Shown piece by piece: positions 1 through 5,182 of a DNA stretch of 21,178 nucleotides (positions are counted from its first letter, which is position 1; every line of letters begins with the position of its first letter). Under the pieces are notes generated by a model. That model worked only from the letters and a program-made list of their open reading frames with translations, searched no databases and was not told the DNA's origin. Origin of the DNA: CAYNTS01 sp964400495 (GTDB lineage Bacteria > Fidelibacterota > Marinisomatia > SCGC-AAA003-L08 > D37C17); NCBI GenBank assembly GCA_964400495.1, contig CAYNTS010000037.1, forward strand, positions 1 through 21,178. The letters run 5' to 3'. The translations under genes and the position numbers were made by a program.

Positions 1-236
1 CAGGGTCAGTTGCAATTAACGATGTGATGACGCAGTATGGAATTGCCGATTTACCTTTCGGTGGGACAGGTTTAAGTGGTATTGGTAGAGTACATGGTCC
101 CGAGGGACTGAAGGCATTTAGTCATATAAAATCTGTCATGGATACTAGGATTTCTCAAAAATCAGAATTTTGGTGGTTTAAAAATCGAAAAAAAACAGAA
201 AAATGGCTGAAAATGGTGCTAAATCGACTATTTTAA
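1..236 (+). CDS. Aldehyde dehydrogenase, C-terminal end (5' truncated by window edge)
   Basis: The open frame enters from the left edge in the frame starting at position 3 and stops at 234-236. The visible residues start GSVAINDVMTQYG, followed by DLPFGGTGLSGIGR and HGPEGLKAFSHIKSV. This is the usual C-terminal signature of NAD(P)+-dependent aldehyde dehydrogenases, which oxidise aldehydes to carboxylates; the HG.EG...FSH pattern fits the class 3 / fatty-aldehyde type best. The catalytic cysteine and glutamate lie upstream of the window. The tail is basic (KNRKKTEKWLKMVLNRLF) and could be a membrane-associating extension as in some class 3 enzymes; that part is inference. The GTG at 24 is an internal codon and not a start, because conserved residues precede it. 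Confidence 0.88.
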   Translation, partial: GSVAINDVMTQYGIADLPFGGTGLSGIGRVHGPEGLKAFSHIKSVMDTRISQKSEFWWFKNRKKTEKWLKMVLNRLF

Positions 237-420
237 TGAAAATATTATCATTTCTAACCAACTAATAAACAACTACTTAGACCAATATTAGGCAAAATAC
301 ACTTAAAGTAATACATTAAATGCTTGGACGATTTTGTTTAAGTTTTGTAAACTTTAACCGATTATGAGTTCATCAAGGCCAATTTTGAACTTCATTTTAA
401 CATAATCATGGGAAAACTTT

Positions 421-445
421 GTAACCCTAAATGATTTTGGGTTAC
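421..445 (+). promoter_or_regulatory. 7-bp inverted repeat in the 5' leader of the barrel-protein gene
   Basis: GTAACCC (421-427) and GGGTTAC (439-445) are perfect complements around an 11-nt loop, and the stem continues for two more pairs after one mismatch. It ends 18 nt before the Shine-Dalgarno-like AAAGGAGA (463-470). It could be a protein operator or an mRNA leader hairpin that affects stability or translation. The alternative in-frame ATG at 431 lies inside the loop, which argues against that ATG being the start. Confidence 0.5.
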
Positions 446-462
446 GAACTACACATAACAAC

Positions 463-470
463 AAAGGAGA
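463..470 (+). promoter_or_regulatory. Ribosome binding site that decides the start at 479
   Basis: AAAGGAGA lies 8 nt before the ATG at 479. It selects that start over the upstream in-frame ATG at 431, which has no such site and would put a charged stretch in front of the signal peptide. Confidence 0.75.
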
Positions 471-478
471 AACGTAAT

Positions 479-1435
479 ATGAAAAATGTTACAAGAATAA
501 TGATGATAATGGCAATGGGTGCAATGGTATTTGCAGGTAATGTAAGAACTAATGCGCTTGGCGGAACAGAGTATTGGGCAGATGATTGGGATTATGTAAG
601 TATTTTCCCACAAGCTATCAATGACCAAGCAAATGTTGCATGGTATGATGGAACTGACTTTACTGCATATTGTGGAGAAGGTGACAAAGCATGGGGATTG
701 AGCTTATCACCAGATGGTAATAATCTAATTGATTTTAATCTGGGTTTGAATAATGGATTAGGTTTAGCTTTCTCAATGGAAATGGAAAAGGATGTTGACG
801 CTGTTTGGGATTTAGCTGCTGGTAAAAATCTTGCCTTTGGTAATTTTGCATTTAATTACAATTCAGCAGGTGATATGGGCTTTGCTTTGGCAAAATCTCA
901 TTCTCTTCTATGGTTTGATAATATGTTTGCTTCATTAGATATGTATGACCGTGATGCTGCTTTAGAAGTTTCCAGTATGGAATTTGGAGCAGACTTTTTC
1001 AAAAATGCTGACGGTAACTTGTTTGCTTTAGGTTTTGACTATACTGATGCAATTACAACGGAAGCTGTTGCAGCTGTTGCAGCTGTTGAAGATGATACAA
1101 CTACTGCTGATATTGATGAAACAGTTGTAGGTGTTGAAGGTGTTGCTGAAGAGTCAGGCACTTTTGTGTTTGGTTGGACATTTGCTCATGAAGCACAATT
1201 ATTTGATTGGGCTACACTACGAGTTGGATATTCAAAAGGATATGACCTAATCAACCAAGCTGGTGTTGATGGTGGTTTATCAGCAGGTATTGGTATGACT
1301 TGGGGTTCATGGGGACTTGATGTAAAGGTTGAAAAAGAGGACTTAGATTCTGTATTAGGTAACCCAGTTCATTATATGTGGGGTAGAAATGGTGATTCTG
1401 TATTTGGTAGTTTTGATTTATCATATACATTTTAA
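479..1435 (+). CDS. Predicted outer-membrane beta-barrel protein
   Basis: The 318-residue protein starts at the ATG at 479, chosen from the strong AAAGGAGA site and because residues 1-19 form a normal signal peptide (MKN..R, a Met/Ile/Ala core, VFA|GN; a later cut at TNA26 is also possible). After cleavage comes an ALGG..YW..D segment of the kind seen at the start of FCB-group barrel proteins. The rest has alternating polar and aromatic/hydrophobic stretches typical of barrel strands, and it ends in the aromatic residue expected for BAM-dependent insertion (DLSYTF). Residues about 195-230 are an acidic Ala/Val/Thr-rich low-complexity segment, probably an exposed loop. The gene stands alone, with a strong terminator just downstream. 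The function (porin or structural protein) is not identifiable from sequence. Confidence 0.75.
   Translation: MKNVTRIMMIMAMGAMVFAGNVRTNALGGTEYWADDWDYVSIFPQAINDQANVAWYDGTDFTAYCGEGDKAWGLSLSPDGNNLIDFNLGLNNGLGLAFSMEMEKDVDAVWDLAAGKNLAFGNFAFNYNSAGDMGFALAKSHSLLWFDNMFASLDMYDRDAALEVSSMEFGADFFKNADGNLFALGFDYTDAITTEAVAAVAAVEDDTTTADIDETVVGVEGVAEESGTFVFGWTFAHEAQLFDWATLRVGYSKGYDLINQAGVDGGLSAGIGMTWGSWGLDVKVEKEDLDSVLGNPVHYMWGRNGDSVFGSFDLSYTF
1064..1088 (+). repeat. 9-bp tandem repeat in the barrel-protein gene
   Basis: The unit GCTGTTGCA occurs about 2.8 times in tandem, in frame, encoding Ala-Val-Ala steps. It sits in the acidic low-complexity segment. Unit gain or loss would change loop length without a frameshift. 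Confidence 0.7.
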
Positions 1436-1457
1436 GCATATTGCATAAATGCTTACA

Positions 1458-1483
1458 AAAAAGGCACCTTCGGGTGCCTTTTT
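1458..1483 (+). terminator. Rho-independent terminator with UUCG tetraloop
   Basis: The GGCACC / GGTGCC stem is extended by A5/T5, closes a TTCG tetraloop (1469-1472) and is followed by a T-rich run. It begins 22 nt after the barrel-protein stop codon. Because the A and T tracts are symmetric it could also work on the minus strand. Confidence 0.93.
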
Positions 1484-1582
1484 GTTTGTCTGAACAGAAT
1501 TTGCAGAATTAATGGATAAGAAGGATAAAAATTTTACAATACAATAAAGGTTTAATCCTTTGAAATACTTACAATTTATACA

Positions 1583-1715
1583 AACCGTTGAAACGGTTCA
1601 TAGCGACATCTCTTCGGTTAACCCACGATTCCTGCCCGCACTCATTCTTCGTGAGCAGGCGGGTAAATCGTGGGTTGCGTGGTATTATTAGATCATTTTA
1701 ACCATTTTAATGGTT
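1583..1715. repeat. Triple-palindrome intergenic element
   Basis: This stretch has no gene. It holds three inverted repeats in a symmetric layout: AACCGTT-GA-AACGGTT (1583-1598), a long one with AACCCACGAT (1620-1629) and ATCGTGGGTT (1667-1676) enclosing CCCGC/GCGGG, and AACCATT-TT-AATGGTT (1700-1715). The outer pair have the same 7-2-7 geometry. This looks like a REP- or MITE-type mobile intergenic repeat. The remaining gene-free sequence at 1484-1582 and 1716-1768 shows nothing else recognisable. Confidence 0.65.
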
Positions 1716-1768
1716 TATCAAAGGATTCAGGTAGTAAAGTATCCATTTCCGAATTCAACTCGAAATTA

Positions 1769-2095
1769 TTAGTAATCTGTTTTCCTGTCTTCGTTATGGT
1801 GAGCTTGTCGAACCATAGAAGAATACGACTTTGATAACTCAATTAGTTCATCCCAATTACCATTAATAAGTGCAATCTTCTTTGCACGTCGCCAGCCCTT
1901 GATTTGTTTTTCAAGTGCAATTGCAGATGAGAAATCAATATATTCTGAACACCAAACCAATTTTACTGGTAACCGTTTTGAAGTATAACACTTGTTCATT
2001 CCATTTTGATGTTCAAATACGCGTCTTTCAATATTATTAGTAACACCCGTATAAAAAGAATTATCGGAACATTGCAAAATATATGTATATGCCAT
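1769..2095 (-). CDS. Small GIY-YIG domain nuclease-like protein (UPF0213/YhbQ type)
   Basis: The 108-residue protein is almost entirely a GIY-YIG domain: YTYIL (3-7) and YTGVT (15-19) are the two beta-strand motifs, R24/R25 and H29 are the usual helix residues, and E62 in ALEKQIKGWRR is the metal-binding glutamate. The family cuts DNA or has repair-related nuclease activity; the target of the stand-alone members is mostly unknown. The ATG at 2095 is preceded on the minus strand by AGGAGA at good spacing. The C-terminal tail (SMVRQAHHNED...) is encoded by a copy of a dispersed hairpin repeat (1796-1816), so it is probably an add-on and not part of the fold. The gene lies among repeats and away from any operon. 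Confidence 0.85.
   Translation of the reverse strand: MAYTYILQCSDNSFYTGVTNNIERRVFEHQNGMNKCYTSKRLPVKLVWCSEYIDFSSAIALEKQIKGWRRAKKIALINGNWDELIELSKSYSSMVRQAHHNEDRKTDY
1796..1816 (-). repeat. Dispersed 21-nt hairpin repeat, copy 1 (inside GIY-YIG 3' end)
   Basis: On the minus strand this reads ATGGT, the 11-nt loop TCGACAAGCTC, then ACCAT. The loop is identical to that of the copy at 2173-2193, where the stem is ATCCT/AGGAT. Two stem base pairs are swapped in a way that keeps pairing. Confidence 0.75.
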
Positions 2096-2172
2096 GAGAC
2101 AATCTCCTATTATCTTGATGAATTTATAATGATTATTAGTTTATTGTAAAGTAATTTGTTTCCGTTATTACT

Positions 2173-2193
2173 ATCCTTCGACAAGCTCAGGAT
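2173..2193 (+). repeat. Dispersed 21-nt hairpin repeat, copy 2
   Basis: ATCCT, loop TCGACAAGCTC, then AGGAT. It runs straight into the 24-bp tandem array: its last nine bases are the start of the first unit. Confidence 0.75.
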
Positions 2194-2306
2194 GACGAAA
2201 GTGGGTTAGCTCAGGATGACGAAAGTGGGTTAGCTCAGGATGACGAAAGTGGGTTGGTTCAAGATAAAGAAAGTGGATTGGCTCATGGTGACTAATTTGT
2301 TGGGTG
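2185..2306 (+). repeat. 24-bp tandem repeat array, about five units
   Basis: Units start at 2185, 2209, 2233, 2257 and 2281. The first three are nearly identical (GCTCAGGATGAC followed by GAAAGTGGGTTA/G). The fourth and fifth are increasingly diverged, and a sixth partial unit (GCTCAG) begins at 2307. The decay is directional, left to right. There are no spacers, so this is not a CRISPR. It appears to have grown from the right arm of the adjoining hairpin repeat. Confidence 0.85.
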
Positions 2307-2384
2307 GCTCAGAATGATGAGCAAACAGTTGATAGTTAATTGTTTACTTTTGTGAAATTGTGAAATCAATACATAGGTAACACT
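2307..2384 (+). repeat. Composite direct repeat, left copy (upstream of symporter)
   Basis: It aligns end to end with 3842-3917. Both begin GCTCAG(A/G)ATGA, share a TATAGTTAA-like core (GATAGTTAA here) and end in 25 identical bases (2360-2384 and 3893-3917). The pair brackets the symporter gene. Confidence 0.75.
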
Positions 2385-2528
2385 TTAGTTTCATGAACTT
2401 TTATTTTTTTACTTTTTCAACTTTACATTTTAAATAATTATTGTTTTTCTTCGTGTCTCTGTGGTACTAATAGTTGGAATCGCTAAATAACCCTCCGTAA
2501 TTTTACTCTGATAATAATTGGAGAAAGC

Positions 2529-3776
2529 ATGAAACTCAAATTACATTGGCAAATATTGATAGCCATGACAATAGGAATAGGATTTGGTGTTCTATTTCAA
2601 CATCAATTTCTAGGTGGTATTGATGGTTGGTTTTACAACATTATCAGTTCACTAGGGACTATTTTTGTTCGGCTACTTAAAATGGTGATTGTACCACTTA
2701 TTTTTGCATCAATTGTTACTGGTGTTTCTGGAATATCTGATGGTAAAAGTTTAGGAAGATTAGGTGGGAAGACGCTTCTTTATTATATGTTTACCAGTTT
2801 ATTTGCAATTTTAATTGGGTTAACTCTAACAAATTTAATTCAACCTGGAATTGGAGCAAACCTACCTTTGAATGATGGTTTTGATGCATCAAAATTAAAT
2901 ACGCCAGGCTCACCTGCGGATATCCTAATTAGAATGATTCCCCTTAACCCAATTCAAGCAGCTTCATCCGGTGATATGCTTGGAATCATTTTCTTCGCAA
3001 TATTCTTGGGAGTTGTATTAACAAAATTAGATTCTGAATATGCCAATCCATTAAAATCATTTTTTAACTCAATTTTCCATGCAATAATGGTTATGACAGA
3101 AATGGTGATTAAAGTTGCACCACTTGGAGTGTTAGGTCTAATTACTAAAGTGGTTGCAAATACTGGTTTTGGGATATTCTCGGTTGTTGGAAAATATATG
3201 ATGACCATTACATTGGGTCTTTCCGTTCATTTATTGATTATTTTACCACTTGTATTTTTTCTTTTAACTCGTATAAATCCATTGAAACATTTTAAAGCAA
3301 TTGCTTCAGCAATGGCAACTGCATTTTCAACAAGTTCATCCAATGCTACATTGCCAGTAACTATGCGATGTGTGGAAGAAAATGCTGGAGTTTCCAATAA
3401 AGTGTCCAGCTTTGTATTACCCATGGGTGCGACCGTTAATATGGACGGTACAGCATTATATGAATGTGCAGGGGTTTTGTTTATAAGTCAGGTTTTAGGA
3501 ATCGATTTAACTATTTCACAGCAATTTATTGTTGTTCTAACTGCTCTACTAGCATCAATTGGTGCGGCAGGTATTCCTAGCGCTGGTTTAGTTATGATTT
3601 TTATAGTAACTCAAGCAGTTGGTTTTAGAGATGAAGATGTTGCACTCATTATTGGTACAATGCTTGCTGTGGATAGACCACTTGATATGCTTAGAACTAT
3701 GGTTAATATTTCTTCAGATAGTATTGGTGCAGCTGTAATTGCCAAATCTGAGGGAGAAGAATTATATAAGAATTAA
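2529..3776 (+). CDS. Na+/dicarboxylate or glutamate symporter (DAACS/SDF family)
   Basis: The 415-residue inner-membrane secondary transporter has normal family length. It imports an acidic amino acid or C4-dicarboxylate with Na+ (or H+). Signature elements are the serine-rich hairpin STSSSNATLPVTMR (about 262-275), NMDGTALYECAG (about 300-311) for Na+ binding, the second hairpin AAGIPSAGLVM, and DRPLDMLRTMVNISSD near residues 375-390. The arginine in the LRTMVN motif is the residue that in GltPh/EAAT proteins binds the side-chain carboxylate, which favours an acidic substrate over a neutral amino acid. GGAGAAAGC precedes the ATG. The gene is alone and bracketed by direct repeats. Glutamate, aspartate, succinate and similar substrates cannot be told apart from sequence. 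Confidence 0.93.
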   Translation: MKLKLHWQILIAMTIGIGFGVLFQHQFLGGIDGWFYNIISSLGTIFVRLLKMVIVPLIFASIVTGVSGISDGKSLGRLGGKTLLYYMFTSLFAILIGLTLTNLIQPGIGANLPLNDGFDASKLNTPGSPADILIRMIPLNPIQAASSGDMLGIIFFAIFLGVVLTKLDSEYANPLKSFFNSIFHAIMVMTEMVIKVAPLGVLGLITKVVANTGFGIFSVVGKYMMTITLGLSVHLLIILPLVFFLLTRINPLKHFKAIASAMATAFSTSSSNATLPVTMRCVEENAGVSNKVSSFVLPMGATVNMDGTALYECAGVLFISQVLGIDLTISQQFIVVLTALLASIGAAGIPSAGLVMIFIVTQAVGFRDEDVALIIGTMLAVDRPLDMLRTMVNISSDSIGAAVIAKSEGEELYKN

Positions 3777-3830
3777 TTTCAGAGAAGTGAAAGCGTTTTT
3801 TAATTGTTAAGTTTTGGAAATTAGATGATG

Positions 3831-3849
3831 TCCTTCGACAGGCTCAGGA
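3831..3849 (+). repeat. Dispersed hairpin repeat, copy 3
   Basis: TCCT, the loop TCGACAGGCTC (one base different from the other copies), then AGGA, followed by TGACGAAA as at 2193-2200. It lies 55 nt after the symporter stop codon. Confidence 0.7.
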
Positions 3850-3917
3850 TGACGAAAAGCAGTTTATAGTTAAAAGTGTAAAAACAATACATGTGAAATC
3901 AATACATAGGTAACACT
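3842..3917 (+). repeat. Composite direct repeat, right copy (downstream of symporter)
   Basis: This 76-nt counterpart of 2307-2384 has the same orientation, and its last 25 bases are identical to those of the left copy. In both places it directly follows a TCGACA.GCTCAGGATGACGAAA-type hairpin repeat, so the whole hairpin-plus-composite block is duplicated around the symporter. Confidence 0.75.
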
Positions 3918-3937
3918 AAATTGTTAATTTATAAGTT

Positions 3938-4052
3938 TGTCGCTCTGAGAGAAGCGAAGAGTCTCAACCCAATTATTCTAGTGAAGTAAAGTATAGTATT
4001 TTAGATTCTTCACATAGTCCGTCCTGAAGTAGTGAAGGATTCAGAATGACAG
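3938..4052 (+). mobile_element. MITE-like element with 11-bp terminal inverted repeats, copy A
   Basis: TGTCGCTCTGA at the left end and TCAGAATGACA at the right end are inverted complements at 9 of 11 positions. The 115-bp interior has no ORF. It aligns with the reverse complement of 12506-12607, sharing a GCGAAGAGTCTCAA-type block, an ATAGTAT block and an AGATTnTTnAC block. This size, these ends and the lack of coding sequence fit a non-autonomous mobile repeat. No transposase is present in the window. Confidence 0.65.
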
Positions 4053-4143
4053 GGAAAAGGATGTTTGTTTTGAAAATTCCGTGTTAAATATTGGAGGCCT
4101 TGGCGATAGTTTGAGGTGTTTTTTATTGAAAGTAAATCATCAA

Positions 4144-4938
4144 TCAAAATTGAAGCACTTCTAAAAATGATTCTAATTGTTCCAAATGCACATTATGTCC
4201 ACAATTTGGAATATTAACCCAGTTACAATTTGGTAGTAGTTTAGCCATTTCTTGTGCAATTAGGTTAAACTTAGAATCCTCATCTCCAGTAATGATTGTG
4301 ACTGGGAAATTTAATTGTAACAGATTATTCCACAAAGAAGGCATTGCTCCTGTTCCTAGGCTTTCAAGTGCTAAAGCAATTTGAACAGGGTTTTGGCTCC
4401 CCCTTATACTATTTTGTTTTTGCCATCCATCTAAATTTCTACTTTTTTGGTTAGCAAATATATGCTTCTTTTTCCAAGTAGTTAAAAACTTTTTGTAATT
4501 CTTACGAATTGATTTTGCATTATTCAAGTCTTGAAATTTCCGTTTTGATAAATCTTCATGATTATTTATACCAGGAGTTATGCTTTCTAAAATTAAAGAT
4601 TCAATATAGTTTGGATATTTAGTTGCAAAAGTCAGTGCCAATCGCCCACCCATTGAATATCCACATAGATGTATTTTTGAAATGTTAAATGAGTCTATAA
4701 TATGTTTGAAGTCAATCGCCCAGTTGTCAAAAGTATATGAAGCTACTTTTTGTTTAAAATGGCTTTTCCCATGTCCAGGTAAGTCTATACTTAAATATGG
4801 AATATTGATTTTGGATATTAGTTCATTCCATGAAGCGTGAGACCCCATAAATCCATGCAGAAAAACGATTGGAATCTGTGAGTATTTTAATCCACTATCA
4901 TCAACAAAAATATCGCATTTTGGAAGTGAAATTAACAT
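4144..4938 (-). CDS. menH: 2-succinyl-6-hydroxy-2,4-cyclohexadiene-1-carboxylate synthase (MenH)
   Basis: The 264-residue cytosolic alpha/beta hydrolase-fold enzyme removes pyruvate from SEPHCHC to give SHCHC in menaquinone synthesis. VFLHGFMGS (25-33) is the oxyanion-hole region, IDLPGHGKS (51-59) follows, GYSMGGR (93-99) is the nucleophile elbow with Ser95, GDEDSKF (219-225) carries the likely acid Asp221, and CGHNVH (246-251) carries His248. The complete Ser-Asp-His triad, the GYSMGGR form, the length, and the position just after menD (as in menF-menD-menH gene orders) favour MenH over a generic hydrolase. The upstream ribosome site is weak. A 244-nt gap full of small palindromes separates it from menD, so it may have reduced or separate expression. 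Confidence 0.85.
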   Translation of the reverse strand: MLISLPKCDIFVDDSGLKYSQIPIVFLHGFMGSHASWNELISKINIPYLSIDLPGHGKSHFKQKVASYTFDNWAIDFKHIIDSFNISKIHLCGYSMGGRLALTFATKYPNYIESLILESITPGINNHEDLSKRKFQDLNNAKSIRKNYKKFLTTWKKKHIFANQKSRNLDGWQKQNSIRGSQNPVQIALALESLGTGAMPSLWNNLLQLNFPVTIITGDEDSKFNLIAQEMAKLLPNCNWVNIPNCGHNVHLEQLESFLEVLQF

Positions 4939-5182
4939 TTAGTTTTACCACGAATTATCACGGATTGACAGAGAAATAAGTAAATGTAATTCAACATAAA
5001 TACTTCTCCAAATGAGGTTATTTTGAATAGGGGCTAAACCCCCAGTTAGTTAGTTCACTTTCCAAAACCCCACCATAAATGGAAGGGTAATTATCTACAT
5101 TTGTCATGTTAATCCTATACTTACTCCATGCTTTAGCGTGGGGATTAAAAACTTATGAGGGCTTCAGCCCAACATTGGGTTT
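4939..5182. repeat. Palindrome cluster between menD and menH
   Basis: It contains several short GC-rich inverted repeats: GGGG-CTAAA-CCCC (around 5031-5044), CCATGC-TTTA-GCGTGG with one wobble pair (around 5128-5143), and GGGCTTCAGCCC (around 5159-5170). It also holds a CACGAATTATCACGGATT segment near menH of a type often found between genes. In the menD-to-menH direction these would form RNA hairpins inside a likely operon. They could be decayed mobile repeats or an attenuating/processing region. No gene is visible. Confidence 0.55.

Larger units (their letters stand above)
237..478. other. Intergenic region upstream of the barrel-protein gene
   Basis: This non-coding AT-rich leader holds a small perfect inverted repeat (AAGTTT-TGT-AAACTT, 340-354) and the larger GTAACCC/GGGTTAC hairpin at 421-445. 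No convincing -35/-10 pair with standard spacing was found. No clear terminator for the aldehyde dehydrogenase was seen. Confidence 0.5.
2096..2528. other. Repeat-filled intergenic region between the GIY-YIG gene and the symporter
   Basis: There is no plausible gene. From left to right it holds the leader of the minus-strand GIY-YIG gene, a hairpin repeat (2173-2193), a 24-bp tandem array (2185-2306), one copy of a composite direct repeat (2307-2384), and an AT-rich stretch that must contain the symporter promoter. No convincing -35/-10 pair could be fixed. GGAGAAAGC just before 2529 is the symporter ribosome binding site. Confidence 0.6.
3777..4143. other. Repeat-filled intergenic region downstream of the symporter
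   Basis: There is no gene. It holds a third hairpin-repeat copy (3831-3849), the right composite direct repeat (3842-3917) and a MITE-like element (3938-4052). About 90 AT-rich bases before the menH stop show nothing recognisable. The symporter and menH converge here, but no standard terminator is visible apart from these palindromes. Confidence 0.6.

Noticed and set aside
431..478. Start of the barrel-protein gene at the ATG at 431
   Set aside because: It lies in a hairpin loop with no ribosome site and would place a charged segment before the signal peptide. The ATG at 479 has a strong site.
1251..1439. Minus-strand ORF in the 3' end of the barrel-protein gene
   Set aside because: It is antisense to a well-supported gene, low in complexity, and without a start signal.
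2185..2306. Possible CRISPR array
   Set aside because: Units are directly adjacent with no spacers, they decay in order, and no cas gene is near. It is a simple tandem repeat.
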